Of a stretch of 64,000 nucleotides of DNA, positions 43,079 through 52,134 are shown piece after piece; positions within the stretch are counted from its first letter, which is position 1; every line of letters begins with the position of its first letter. The stretch is taken from positions 1 to 64,000 of the forward strand of contig JACRBZ010000089.1 in NCBI GenBank assembly GCA_016219185.1, in the 5' to 3' direction. Below the pieces are notes generated by a model, which did no database searches, had not been told where the DNA came from, and was given only the letters and a program-made list of their open reading frames with translations. The stretch comes from Deltaproteobacteria bacterium (GTDB taxonomy: Bacteria; Desulfobacterota; Desulfobacteria; Desulfobacterales; Desulfatirhabdiaceae). The position numbers and the translations under genes are program-made.

Positions 43079-43828
43079 TCAGTTGATGATGGCGTCAAAT
43101 ATCCCATAGGCAGCCTGAATGGCGGCATTCTCCCCAGGGATGGTTACGGTCGGCAGTCCGTTTAAATCATATGCATAAATATCCTGATCTGCAGGAATTG
43201 TTCCCGCAAGTTGTATTCCGGCATCCTGAACGATTTTGGTGATTTCCGGCGAGAGTTCCTCTTTGACCTGATTGATGATCAGATAACTTTTTGAAACGCC
43301 GATTCGAAGTTCCCTGGCCAGTTGATCAATCCGAATCGCGGAAAGGATACTGCGTCGGGAAGTATCGGATACCATCAGCAGCACATCCACATTGCGTGTT
43401 GTCAGCCTGCTGATATGCTCCATGCCGGCTTCGTTATCCATAACGATATAGGGATAATTATAAATGAGTTTATCTAGAAACGCGATTAGCAGCGAGTTGG
43501 CCGCGCAGTAACATCCGGAGCCTTCCGGTTGTCCCATGACAATAAGGTCATAGCCGTTGGCTTCCACAACAGCCTGTTGAAGCTTCATGGACATGAACAC
43601 ATCCTTGGTCATGCCGCCGGGGACAACGCCTTTTTTCATTTCCTCGCGGGCGTTGCTCAGGGTATCGCACAATTGAAGCCCCAGCACTTCATGTAAATTG
43701 GAGTTGCTGTCGGCATCCACGGCCAGAACCGGGGATTTGCCCTTGTCCACCAGATATTTGATCAGCATTCCTGCAATGGTTGTTTTTCCGGTCCCCCCTT
43801 TTCCGGCCAGCGCGATAGAATAAGGCAT
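43079..43828 (-). CDS. cooC: CooC/AcsF-type nickel-insertion ATPase
   Basis: 249 residues. P-loop ATPase of the MinD/CooC class: IALAGKGGTGKTTIAGML (deviant Walker A), VLAVDADSNSNLHEVLGL (switch region), and the CooC-specific pair of cysteines in GQPEGSGCYCAANSLL, which coordinate a metal at the dimer interface. CooC-type proteins load nickel into carbon-monoxide dehydrogenase/acetyl-CoA synthase. The start is placed at 43828 (MPYSIALAG); an upstream extension of 51 codons has a different character. No CODH genes are in the window, so the client is elsewhere. Fits an anaerobe with a Wood-Ljungdahl pathway. Confidence 0.85.
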   Translation of the reverse strand: MPYSIALAGKGGTGKTTIAGMLIKYLVDKGKSPVLAVDADSNSNLHEVLGLQLCDTLSNAREEMKKGVVPGGMTKDVFMSMKLQQAVVEANGYDLIVMGQPEGSGCYCAANSLLIAFLDKLIYNYPYIVMDNEAGMEHISRLTTRNVDVLLMVSDTSRRSILSAIRIDQLARELRIGVSKSYLIINQVKEELSPEITKIVQDAGIQLAGTIPADQDIYAYDLNGLPTVTIPGENAAIQAAYGIFDAIIN

Positions 43829-44174
43829 GCGATAAGAAATCCTTTCCGAATGTGTGTTTGGGTTATTTTGTGAATGACCATATCCCTTAAGGCACTTATC
43901 GCCAACAGTCAAGTAACTTTTTCCCCGGATGCTCTGTTGAAAATCGGCGTTCGGATATTTGATGCGGGTTTCAAGCCGCATCTCTCCAAGTAAATCCCTT
44001 GCAATGCCATTTTGTCTATGCTAAATTCTGAACGGTCACTCAGAATGCGGTGCTCTGTTTTTTTGCTTTGAAACAGATGTGAACATTGCCGATCTTTTCA
44101 GAAAAGTTGTTATTTCTTGAATTTTTTACAGACAATCGCCAGGATTCATCAAACCGTAAGCATTGGAGGAAAAA
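43829..44174. other. Divergent intergenic region between cooC and an acyl-CoA dehydrogenase
   Basis: About 346 bp with no gene. One perfect 7-bp hairpin, GATGCGG / CCGCATC with an 8-nt loop, at 43961-43982. The plus-strand gene downstream is preceded by GGAGG at about 44166. No consensus promoter pair was clear; start sites for both divergent genes must lie here. Confidence 0.5.
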
Positions 44175-45329
44175 ATGGATTTTGAACTCACTAAATCACA
44201 GATTGAGATTCAGAAAGCGGCAAGGAATTTTGCCAAAGGCGAATTTGACAAGGATCTTGCGCTTGAACTGGAAAAAAAACATGAATTTCCAACGAAAATA
44301 TGGAAAAAAGCCGCTGAGCTCGGGTTTATCGGTATTCACTTTGACGAAAAATATTCCGGACAGGGCCTTGGCGTTATCGAAAATATTATCGTGGCCGAAG
44401 AGCTCTGCGCAAAGGATTCCACAATCGGAGCCGCTCTGATTCTTGCCGGCTTTGCATCCGAATGCCTGCTGCGCTTTGCCAGTGAAGAACTCAAGCAAAA
44501 ATTCCTTCCCCTGGTTGCCGAAGGCAAGACGCTTTCCGCGGGCGCATTTACGGAACCGGATCATGGCTCCGACATTACTTCCATGAACACGACGGCGATT
44601 CGTGATGGGGATGAATGGGTTGTTAACGGCACCAAAACCTTTATCACCAATGGCTGCCTTGCGGGTTTTTTTACGGTTCTCTGTCAGACCGATCCCGATG
44701 CCAAGCCCTCCTACCGGGGAATCAGCATGATCCTGGTTGAAGCAGACCGCAAAGGCGTAACCGCCACGGACATCGGCGATAAAATGGGTATTCATATGAT
44801 GTCCACGGCTGAGGTGAATTTCAAGGATGTCCGGGTACCCCTGACCAATCTGGTTGGAAAAGAAGGCAAGGGTTTTTATCAGGTTCTGGAGTTTTTTGAC
44901 GAAAGCCGGATTCTGATTGCCGCTCAGGCATTGGGTACGGCTCAAGGGGCTTTTGATCGGGCCCTGGCCTATGTCAAACAGCGTGAGCAGTTTGGAAAGA
45001 AGATCGCGGAATTTCAGATTACCCAGCATAAGCTGGCGGACATGGCCACTAAGATTGAGCTTGCCCGGCTGATAACCTATAAGGCTGCCTGGAATTATGA
45101 CAAGGGCAACATCGATCCCAAACTGACCTCAATGGCCAAGATGTATGCGGCCCGAACCGCTGTTGAAGTGGCGGATGAGGCGATTCAGCTTCTGGGCGGA
45201 TACGGGTACATGGCGGAATACGAGGTCGAACGTTTCTATCGCGATGCCAAAATCACCGAGATCTATGAAGGCACCAAGGAAATTCAGAAAAACACTATTG
45301 CCAGCGCCGTGCTGGGTAAATTCAAATAA
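44175..45329 (+). CDS. Acyl-CoA dehydrogenase (short/medium-chain type)
   Basis: 384 residues, typical length. FAD-binding and active-site motifs: AFTEPDHGSDITSM, VVNGTKTFITNG, REQFGKKIAEFQITQHKLADM, LLGGYGYMAEYEVERFYRDA, and the catalytic glutamate in IYEGTKEIQ near the C-terminus. It oxidises an acyl-CoA to trans-2-enoyl-CoA, passing electrons to an ETF. Start at 44175 with GGAGGAAAAA directly upstream. Chain-length preference cannot be read. It begins a plus-strand group with a phasin-like protein and a second, larger dehydrogenase. Confidence 0.92.
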   Translation: MDFELTKSQIEIQKAARNFAKGEFDKDLALELEKKHEFPTKIWKKAAELGFIGIHFDEKYSGQGLGVIENIIVAEELCAKDSTIGAALILAGFASECLLRFASEELKQKFLPLVAEGKTLSAGAFTEPDHGSDITSMNTTAIRDGDEWVVNGTKTFITNGCLAGFFTVLCQTDPDAKPSYRGISMILVEADRKGVTATDIGDKMGIHMMSTAEVNFKDVRVPLTNLVGKEGKGFYQVLEFFDESRILIAAQALGTAQGAFDRALAYVKQREQFGKKIAEFQITQHKLADMATKIELARLITYKAAWNYDKGNIDPKLTSMAKMYAARTAVEVADEAIQLLGGYGYMAEYEVERFYRDAKITEIYEGTKEIQKNTIASAVLGKFK

Positions 45330-45371
45330 CCGCGTATTCCCCAAAAACCCATTTCTAAAAGGAGAACTGAT

Positions 45372-45668
45372 ATGCTGGACTTCATTAAAAAAACCATGTT
45401 GACGGGTATTGGTATTGCAATGAAAACCAAGGATGAGTTGGAAGAATGGGTAAAGGAAATCGTTAAAAAAGGTGAAATGTCTGAAAATGAGGGCAAGAGT
45501 TTTTTGGACGATCTCAAGAAAAAATCCGAGAAGGCTCAAAAAGATTTTGAAGAAAAGATTGAATCCAAATTCAAGGATCTGCTTAAAAAAGCGGATATTG
45601 CCACTCGCGGCGAAGTCAATGATCTGAAAAACGAGATTGAAGAATTGAAAAAAACAGTTTCAAAATGA
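45372..45668 (+). CDS. Phasin-family / coiled-coil protein
   Basis: 98 residues: a short N-terminal amphipathic segment (MLDFIKKTMLTGIGIAMKTK) then charged helix (KDELEEWVKEIVKKGEMSEN, then LKKKSEKAQKDFEEKIESKF and NEIEELKKTVSK). This resembles the phasin-like PhaF/PhaI or DUF poly-helix family that coats hydrophobic granules or binds membranes. It lies between two acyl-CoA dehydrogenase genes, which suits a role on a storage granule or lipid surface, but no PHA synthase is in the window. GGAG(AA) precedes the ATG. Confidence 0.65.
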   Translation: MLDFIKKTMLTGIGIAMKTKDELEEWVKEIVKKGEMSENEGKSFLDDLKKKSEKAQKDFEEKIESKFKDLLKKADIATRGEVNDLKNEIEELKKTVSK

Positions 45669-45713
45669 TCCGGCGTCAGTCATTTTCAGGTTGCGGCGGA
45701 AAAGGGCAGGGGT

Positions 45714-47516
45714 ATGGCCGATAAGTTTATCAGTATTCGAAATGTAAAGTTTCTGCTTTTTGAAGTGTTTGACGTATTGTCGCTCTCCGAACACGTTTAT
45801 TTTTCTCAGCACAATCAAAAGATGTACAACCTGGTGCTGGATGCGGCCCTGAAGCTGTCCACGCGCCTGCTGCATCCGATCTTTGAGGAGATGGACCGAA
45901 ACCCGCCCGAATTGATTGCCGGGCAGGTGAAAGTCCATCCGGCGGTCGCCGGCATCATGAAGGAATTCGGTCAGGGGGGATGGATCAGCGCAACATTTCC
46001 CGCTGAGTCCAATGGCGAGCAATTGCCCAGCATGGTCGCCAATGCCTGTTTCATGATGTTTTTTGCCGCCAACTACTCGGCCAGCGTCTACCCCGGCCTG
46101 ACAGCCGGAGCCGCCCGCCTGATCGACTCTTTTGGCAACGAGGGGTTAAAAAAAACCTACCTGGGCAAAATGCTTTCCGGGAAATGGCAGGGCACCATGG
46201 CGCTGACCGAACCCCAGGCCGGCAGCTCGCTGACCGATATTGCCACCACTGCCTTGCCCACGGCCGATGGGTTTTACAAAATCCGCGGGCGAAAGACGTT
46301 CATTTCCGCGGGCGACCACGACGGTGCGGAGAATATCGTTCACTTGATGCTGGCCAGAATCGAAGGCGCGCCTGCCGGACCCCGGGGGATATCTCTTTTC
46401 GTGGTTCCCAAAAAGCGTATGAATGAAGATGGGAATCTGGTGTCAAATGACATTACCGTCTCCCAGATTTTTCACAAAATGGGGTATCGGGGCACCCCGA
46501 TTGCCGAACTGAGTATCGGCGACAAAGAGGACTGCCGGGGATATATTCTGGGTGAGCCGCACCGGGGGCTGGCCTACATGTTTCAGATGATGAACGAGGA
46601 GCGGATCGGTGTCGGGCTGGGGGCGGCATCCATTGCCTCCGCCGCCTATTATGCGGCCGTGCATTACTGCAAACAAAGGTCCCAGGGCCGAAGGCTCGCG
46701 GACAAGGACCCGGCATCACCGCAGATCGCCATTATCGAACATGCCGATATCAAACGGATGCTGCTGTTTCAGCGCGCCGTGGTTGAAGGCTCTTTTTCTC
46801 TGCTCATGCAGTGCTGTAAATACGAAGATATGACCCGGGTGGCTTTGCCTCAGGAAACGAGCCGATACCGCCTTCTGCTGGAGCTGCTCACCCCCGTTGC
46901 CAAGACCTATGCATCGGAGATGGGCATTCTGTCAACCAGTCAGAGCATTCAGTGCTTCGGTGGTTACGGTTACTGCCAGGACTTTCCCGTGGAACAGCAT
47001 TTTCGCGATATGCGCATTCATCCGATTCATGAGGGAACCACCGGCATTCAGGCTATGGATCTTCTGGGCAGAAAGGTCGTCATGGAAAACGGCAGGGCAT
47101 TTGCTTTGTTCCTGGAAGAGGTTCAGGCCGCCATGTACGCGGCCCGGAAATTTCCCGCCCTGTCACCCTTGGTCAGTCAGTTGGACAAGGCCGTAAAACT
47201 GCTTCAGGATGTCACCTTTCAGCTTGTGGCCATTTCACATAAAGGTCCGGAAGTCTATCTGGCCGATGCCACACTTTACCTGGAATTTTTCGGCATCGTT
47301 ACCGTCGCCTGGCAGTGGCTTCTTCAGGCCGTATCGGTTCATAAGGCTCAGGCAGGGGAACTTTCAACGGCCGAAGCCGATTTTTATCAGGGAAAGATCT
47401 TTACCGCCAGGTATTATTTTGCATACGAACTCCCCAAAATAAGCGGGCTGGCTCAGCGCCTGACAGATGGAAATCCGATGACCGTTGAAATGAAATCCTG
47501 TTTTTTCTCGGACTGA
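45714..47516 (+). CDS. Large acyl-CoA dehydrogenase (DmdC/AcdA-like)
   Basis: 600 residues, the size of the long ACAD subgroup that includes methylthiopropionyl-CoA dehydrogenase DmdC. Motifs: ALTEPQAGSSLTDI, KIRGRKTFISAGDHDG, RGTPIAELSIGDKEDCRGY, GGYGYCQDFPVEQHFRDMRI and the catalytic Glu in IHEGTTGIQAMDLLGRK; a helical C-terminal extension follows. It desaturates an acyl-CoA and donates to ETF. The substrate is unclear and DmdC itself cannot be claimed. An AGGGG-type site precedes the start. Same transcript direction as the preceding two genes. Confidence 0.88.
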   Translation: MADKFISIRNVKFLLFEVFDVLSLSEHVYFSQHNQKMYNLVLDAALKLSTRLLHPIFEEMDRNPPELIAGQVKVHPAVAGIMKEFGQGGWISATFPAESNGEQLPSMVANACFMMFFAANYSASVYPGLTAGAARLIDSFGNEGLKKTYLGKMLSGKWQGTMALTEPQAGSSLTDIATTALPTADGFYKIRGRKTFISAGDHDGAENIVHLMLARIEGAPAGPRGISLFVVPKKRMNEDGNLVSNDITVSQIFHKMGYRGTPIAELSIGDKEDCRGYILGEPHRGLAYMFQMMNEERIGVGLGAASIASAAYYAAVHYCKQRSQGRRLADKDPASPQIAIIEHADIKRMLLFQRAVVEGSFSLLMQCCKYEDMTRVALPQETSRYRLLLELLTPVAKTYASEMGILSTSQSIQCFGGYGYCQDFPVEQHFRDMRIHPIHEGTTGIQAMDLLGRKVVMENGRAFALFLEEVQAAMYAARKFPALSPLVSQLDKAVKLLQDVTFQLVAISHKGPEVYLADATLYLEFFGIVTVAWQWLLQAVSVHKAQAGELSTAEADFYQGKIFTARYYFAYELPKISGLAQRLTDGNPMTVEMKSCFFSD

Positions 47517-47558
47517 AAAAAAACGAACGATCACCGTCAACCCGATGAGGAGAAACAA

Positions 47559-47777
47559 ATGGTTACGCCATTTGGCATGCATACGGCCTACATCAAGCTG
47601 GACAGTTTTCTTAAGGCTGTTAATGCCGTCGCATCCGGCGGCGAGGCCAAGCTCCTCATCGCGGATGGTCGGGTACGGGTCAACGGCGCCGTGGAACTTC
47701 GGCGGGGACGAAAACTCTATCCCGGGGACGGGGTCAAATTGGCGGATCAGGAATTCAGGGTGGAGCGTGCGACATAA
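47559..47777 (+). CDS. Small S4-domain RNA-binding protein
   Basis: 72 residues. It is essentially one S4 domain: YIKLDSFLKAVNAVASGGEA, then LLIADGRVRVNGAVELRRGRKL and YPGDGVKL. Single S4 proteins of this size (YbcJ/YaaA type) bind structured RNA, some with roles in ribosome assembly or rescue. GAGGAG 6 bp before the ATG fixes the start. Convergent with the TPP enzyme gene, with a 19-bp gap. Confidence 0.88.
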   Translation: MVTPFGMHTAYIKLDSFLKAVNAVASGGEAKLLIADGRVRVNGAVELRRGRKLYPGDGVKLADQEFRVERAT

Positions 47778-47796
47778 ACCACATGGGTTATATCTT

Positions 47797-49359
47797 CTAA
47801 AAATTGCCAGGATTCTGTATAACCGCTTCGATCAGGCAGGGCCCTTTCGATTTCATTGCTTCAGCAAATTGCAGATGGAATTCGTCGGCTGTACGAGCGC
47901 GAGTGGCCCGAACGCCCATGCCCTGCGCGATATGGACCCAATCAATCGAAGGCGGGGAAAGATTCAGCATGGATAGCGTTTTATCGTTGGGTTGACCGGC
48001 GCCGACACGCGCCATTTCAATATTTAAAATGGCATAGCTGCGGTTGTTTAGCAAGACGACCGTCACATCCGTTTTTTCTCTGGCCATTGTCCAAAGTGCC
48101 TGTACCGTATACATGGCGCTGCCGTCTGCCTGCAACGCCACCACTTTACGATGCGGGCAGGCCACTGCCGCGCCGAGGCTGAGCGGCAATCCCTGTCCGA
48201 TCGAACCCCCGGTAAGCGCCAACCAGTCATGAGGCCCCGCACTTTCAGTGCAATTGAAGATATCCAGAGCGCAGGTAACGCCTTCATCCGAGAGAATCGC
48301 CTGTTCCGGCAGTAAAATATTAAGACTTTTTCCGATTGCCAGCGAAGTCAATGCGCCGGTGGGCAGCGCCAGTTCGATCCGCGCCTGCCGGCCCCTGGGT
48401 TCAGGGGCTGCATTCAATTTTTCAGCCAATGATTTCAAAGCCGTCAATGCGCAACTGCCGGCGCTTGCAAGTGTTTTGACCTCACTGCCTTCGGGTATCA
48501 GCAGACCGGGCTTTCCGGGATATGCAAAGAAGGCAACGGGAACCTGCGCATCCACAAGAATAAATTGATCATAGCTTTGAAGAAATTCCACCCCTTTTTC
48601 GACAAAGTACGGGATACGGGCGACCCGGACACGGCCGGCTCCGCGCTGCAAGCGGGCTGGAAATGTTTCACAGAGCAGTCTGGCACCCGTGGCATCCGCG
48701 ATTCGGCCGGCGACTTCCAGAGCTTCTTCGCGCAGGGCGCGTCCGCCGAGAATGAGCGCGCTGGGCCTGCCATTTGTCAATACTTTCACAATCTCCTCTA
48801 CGGAAGCCGGTAAAACCGTTTCGATTGGAGCAATGGATTGCGGCGGCGCCACCTCAGACACTTCTTCCCAGGCATGGTTGGCAGGCGCGATCAATGTGGC
48901 GATTTTTCCCGAACCCTTTATGGCCTCCTGAATAGCCGTGGCTCCGGAAGCTGCAAGATCATCCGCCGATTTGGAGACATGGACCCAGCCGGAGCAGATA
49001 TTCGCATGTGCAGGGACATCTGAAGTCAGGGGTGAATTGTATTTCTGGTGGTAGGTGGCATGGTCTCCGACAATGTTAACAATGGGAACGTGCGCCTTTT
49101 TGGCATTGTGCAGGTTGGCCATGCCGTTGGAAAATCCGGGACCCATGTGCATCAGGGTAATTGCAGGTCTATCCGCCATGCGGCCATAGCCGTCGGCGGC
49201 GCCGGTTGCAACCCCCTCGAACAGGCACAAGATCGGCCGTATGGTGTCGGTCTTTCCGATTGCCAATACCAGATGCATCTCCGAGGTGCCGGGGTTGGCA
49301 AAACAGATTTCAATGCCTGCTTCAACCAGGACTTTTAAAAGCGCTTGAGCACCGTTCAT
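47797..49359 (-). CDS. Thiamine-diphosphate-dependent enzyme (acetolactate synthase/benzoylformate decarboxylase-like)
   Basis: 520 residues in the usual Pyr-central-PP arrangement. The activating glutamate is in LFEGVATGAADGYGRM (about 49); the pyrimidine domain continues with THMGPGF-like sequence (LMHMGPGFSNGMANLHNA). The diphosphate domain has the GDG-type motif as LQADGSAMYTVQALW and ends with VVLLNNRSYAILNIE. The family includes acetolactate synthase, benzoylformate decarboxylase and oxalyl-CoA decarboxylase. It lacks an adjacent regulatory small subunit, so a catabolic decarboxylase is as likely as AHAS. It stands alone on the minus strand. Confidence 0.8.
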   Translation of the reverse strand: MNGAQALLKVLVEAGIEICFANPGTSEMHLVLAIGKTDTIRPILCLFEGVATGAADGYGRMADRPAITLMHMGPGFSNGMANLHNAKKAHVPIVNIVGDHATYHQKYNSPLTSDVPAHANICSGWVHVSKSADDLAASGATAIQEAIKGSGKIATLIAPANHAWEEVSEVAPPQSIAPIETVLPASVEEIVKVLTNGRPSALILGGRALREEALEVAGRIADATGARLLCETFPARLQRGAGRVRVARIPYFVEKGVEFLQSYDQFILVDAQVPVAFFAYPGKPGLLIPEGSEVKTLASAGSCALTALKSLAEKLNAAPEPRGRQARIELALPTGALTSLAIGKSLNILLPEQAILSDEGVTCALDIFNCTESAGPHDWLALTGGSIGQGLPLSLGAAVACPHRKVVALQADGSAMYTVQALWTMAREKTDVTVVLLNNRSYAILNIEMARVGAGQPNDKTLSMLNLSPPSIDWVHIAQGMGVRATRARTADEFHLQFAEAMKSKGPCLIEAVIQNPGNF

Positions 49360-49671
49360 TGTAACTCACTTTCAACTTTTCAGTTAGATCCCGTCTGGGT
49401 GTGCCGAAGATCCGGCCCGGGCAAGGTGATAAACTCCGGATGGTTCTGTATGACATATGCCTCCGCCAATCAATTGACCTAATTAAACATATTTCGGTCA
49501 ATTAATCAAATGGATGTATCCCCCGATACACTACCCCCCCAGGATTCACGGACTTTCAATTCGTAAACATTGGTGTTATTCCCAATATAATTATGATATG
49601 GACATGGCAGCCCGAATCTGATTTATGTTCGGTGCGGATGGCGGATCCTTTAACCAAATGAAGGGGAAAAG
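49360..49671. promoter_or_regulatory. Divergent regulatory region with an 8-bp inverted repeat
   Basis: About 312 bp with no gene between the TPP enzyme (minus) and the DUF2804 gene (plus). AATTGACC (49472-49479) and its exact complement GGTCAATT (49496-49503) flank 16 nt, an arrangement that could be a dimeric-repressor operator. A further 6-bp hairpin, TGTATC-CCCC-GATACA, lies at 49515-49530. Function not established. Confidence 0.4.
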
Positions 49672-50694
49672 ATGAACAAATCAAATGAAAGCGCCTTGAT
49701 CGGTATTGATGGGCGGCCACGTTTCGGCATCTACAGTGGACCCCTGACATTCCTCAATCTGGAGGATTTCCGTCCCTACGGCGCGAAAGACGGTGCATCT
49801 TTCGCCAAGAGCTTGATTTTGAAGTACCGGATCAAACGATGGGAATACCTCGGCATCTGCAATAACGACATCATCTTCGGCATGGCCGTTGTCCGCCTCG
49901 GCTATATGTGCAATCTGTTCGCCTATCTCTTTGATCGTCGGAGCGCCCGGATCAGTGAATTTGATATCCTCACGCCCGGCGGGGGCGCTGCGATTTTCGA
50001 GGGAACTTCCCTGACTGGTGCAATCACTTTCAAGAGCGGGAAAACGGCGGTCCGCATGACGAGTGATCCCGAAACCATCTTTGTCGAAGGGTCCATCAAG
50101 GGAGAGCTTTTTGTCAGCCTTTCTTTCCGCAAGCATGGGCAGCCTCTTGTCTGCCTGACCCGGGTGGGCCTGCAAGGCTTTAATTACACCCACAAGGAAG
50201 CAGGTAACCCCGTCCGGGGGACGATACGCCATAAGGGTGAGTCGTGGGATATTCAGGAAAAGCAGTCTTTCGGTGTTCGGGACTATACGCTGGGCTATAT
50301 CGCCCGTCAGACGTTCTGGAACTGGGCCTCCGGCGGCGGTATGGACAAAAAAGGGAACCGCATCGGTTTCAATCTTGCCCAGGGGATCAACGAAACTGGA
50401 TTTACGGAAAACGCATTCTGGGTTAATGGCCGTGTTGTCAAGGTCGATGTCGTGGATTTCCGGTATGAGGACCTGGACCTTATGAAACCCTGGCACATTG
50501 AATCAAACGATGGCCGGGTTCGGCTCCGGTTTCTGCCGGAGGGCAAACGTTCGGCGAATATTCATGCAGGCCTTATCGCAAGCAAATTTCACCAGCCTTT
50601 TGGCCGGTTTGAAGGGACTTTACGGGACGGGGATCAGATTTGCGAACTGCAAAATGTCTCCGGTTTTACGGAAGAGCACTACGCCATGTGGTAA
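49672..50694 (+). CDS. DUF2804 domain protein
   Basis: 340 residues. The pattern of GRPRFGIYSGPLTFLNLEDF at the N-terminus, ICNNDIIFGMAVVRLGYMCN and a mid-protein FWNWASGGGMDKKGNRIGFN matches DUF2804, whose members are beta-rich and related to lipocalin/AttH-type folds; function is unknown. No signal peptide. It opens a plus-strand set of DUF2804, sugar isomerase-like, and PH-domain genes with short gaps (18-19 bp). Confidence 0.75.
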   Translation: MNKSNESALIGIDGRPRFGIYSGPLTFLNLEDFRPYGAKDGASFAKSLILKYRIKRWEYLGICNNDIIFGMAVVRLGYMCNLFAYLFDRRSARISEFDILTPGGGAAIFEGTSLTGAITFKSGKTAVRMTSDPETIFVEGSIKGELFVSLSFRKHGQPLVCLTRVGLQGFNYTHKEAGNPVRGTIRHKGESWDIQEKQSFGVRDYTLGYIARQTFWNWASGGGMDKKGNRIGFNLAQGINETGFTENAFWVNGRVVKVDVVDFRYEDLDLMKPWHIESNDGRVRLRFLPEGKRSANIHAGLIASKFHQPFGRFEGTLRDGDQICELQNVSGFTEEHYAMW

Positions 50695-50712
50695 TTCAGA
50701 AGGGATAAAGTT

Positions 50713-51477
50713 ATGAAAATCGGTATAATGAACAACCCGTCAAAATCGCTCTATGATGAGGCAGTGTTTTGCGGCAAAGCAGGTTTTGAATTTTTGGATT
50801 TGACCATCGAAGGACCCAATGCCACCACGGTTGATGTTGCCAGGTTGCGGCCGATCCTTGATCGCCATGCATTATCCGTCACAGGGCATACAGATCCCTG
50901 CCTGCCGCATGCATATCCAATCCTGGGAGTCCGGGAAGCATGTCTTAAGGAATTGGAGCGATGTGCCGGGATCTTTTCCGCTTTGGGCGTAAGGATCATG
51001 AATATTCATCCCTGCTATTTCTGCCCGCCGGCCATGAGAAAAGATTTGGTCGCGTTCAATATCGAGGCGTTAAAACCCATCGTTGAAATGGCCGCATCCC
51101 ATGATCTCACGGTGGTCATTGAAAACTATAAAGCCCCTTTTGACCGAATTTCCACCTTTAAAAAAATACTGGCTGCGGTACCGGGTTTAAAGCTGCATCT
51201 TGATTTCGGGCACACCAATTTCGGTCTCGACAATCACGATGTTTTTTGCGGAGAACTGGGGGAGCACATCCAGCATGTCCACTTTTCCGACAACCGATCC
51301 AGAGCCGATGATCATATGCCCTTGGGCGTTGGAACCGTTGACTGGAAAAATGCGGTGAATTCATTAAAGACAATCGGTTACGACGGCACCATTACATTGG
51401 AAGTATTTTGCAATGATCCAGGTATGCAATACAAATACCTGGATATGAGCCGAAAGCTGGTTCTGGAGCTCTGGTAG
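50713..51477 (+). CDS. Xylose isomerase-like TIM-barrel protein (sugar phosphate isomerase/epimerase family)
   Basis: 254 residues. The AP endonuclease 2 / xylose isomerase-like fold shows as repeated beta-strand ends with metal ligands: ILGVREACLKELER, VIENYKAP (Glu), LHLDFGHTNFG (Asp/His), HVHFSDNRSRADDHMPLG and ITLEVFCNDP (Glu). The residue set fits divalent-metal sugar isomerases/epimerases such as IolE/IolI or L-ribulose-phosphate 3-epimerase. The substrate is unassigned. 18 bp after DUF2804. Confidence 0.82.
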   Translation: MKIGIMNNPSKSLYDEAVFCGKAGFEFLDLTIEGPNATTVDVARLRPILDRHALSVTGHTDPCLPHAYPILGVREACLKELERCAGIFSALGVRIMNIHPCYFCPPAMRKDLVAFNIEALKPIVEMAASHDLTVVIENYKAPFDRISTFKKILAAVPGLKLHLDFGHTNFGLDNHDVFCGELGEHIQHVHFSDNRSRADDHMPLGVGTVDWKNAVNSLKTIGYDGTITLEVFCNDPGMQYKYLDMSRKLVLELW

Positions 51478-51495
51478 AAATAAAGGACGTTAAAA

Positions 51496-51870
51496 ATGGG
51501 GAAATATGTTGATTCACATTTGATCAAGGGTGAAACCGTGGTCTATTCCGCGAAACTACACTGGATCATTTATCTGACTCCAAAGGCAATTGTCACGCTT
51601 TGGATAGCGCCTTTCATCCAGCAAGCAACCAGCGAATTCGCAATCACCACAAAAAGAGTAATTATCAAGGTGGGATTAATAGCCCGGCGAACTCTGGAAA
51701 TGAATTTAAGCAAGATTGAAACAGTCAATGTAGACCAGAGCATTATGGGAAGAATCCTGGATTACGGGAGCATAACCGTTATTGGAACCGGCGGTACACG
51801 TGAGGTGTTTAATAACATTGCCAGCCCGATGCTGTTTCGCAAAGCATTTCAAGAGATCGACATTGCATAG
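51496..51870 (+). CDS. Bacterial PH-domain (bPH2) protein
   Basis: 124 residues. A beta-rich domain with EFAITTKRVIIKVGLIARRTLEMNLSKIETVNVDQS, the hallmark of YdbS/YdbT-type bPH2 domains, preceded by a hydrophobic stretch (LHWIIYLTPKAIVTLWIAPF) that may be membrane-associated or half-embedded. Role unknown; in other bacteria these proteins affect membrane or antimicrobial-peptide stress. It is 18 bp after the isomerase-like gene and 39 bp before the antitoxin. Confidence 0.8.
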   Translation: MGKYVDSHLIKGETVVYSAKLHWIIYLTPKAIVTLWIAPFIQQATSEFAITTKRVIIKVGLIARRTLEMNLSKIETVNVDQSIMGRILDYGSITVIGTGGTREVFNNIASPMLFRKAFQEIDIA

Positions 51871-51909
51871 GATTGACAGATGATTAGATCAGAAAAGGAG
51901 GGCGTATCA

Positions 51910-52131
51910 ATGAATACAAAATCGGAATTTATCTTAAACGAAGCATTGTCCATGAGCCCTGCTGAAAGGGCCAGAATTGCGCATTGTCTGATTTACAGTC
52001 TGGAGGAACCAAAATTCGAAAGCGTGGATGAACAATGGATTCAACTGGCGCAAAAACGGCTTGAAGAACTGGAAAACGGAACGGTTCAACCGGTTTCCTG
52101 GGAGGAAATTAAAAAAAAGGTCAGGCAATAA
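51910..52131 (+). CDS. Addiction-module antitoxin of the Unstab_antitox type
   Basis: 73 residues. MSPAERARIAHCLIYSLEEP and WIQLAQKRLEELENGTVQPV fit the PF09720 (Unstab_antitox) family, helical antitoxins usually paired with a RelE/ParE toxin immediately downstream. Start at 51910 after AAGGAGGG; an upstream ATG at 51880 adds ten residues but lacks spacing. The next frame begins 4 bp after the stop but is truncated after about 11 toxin-like codons, so this antitoxin appears orphaned. Confidence 0.75.
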   Translation: MNTKSEFILNEALSMSPAERARIAHCLIYSLEEPKFESVDEQWIQLAQKRLEELENGTVQPVSWEEIKKKVRQ

Positions 52132-52134
52132 ACA

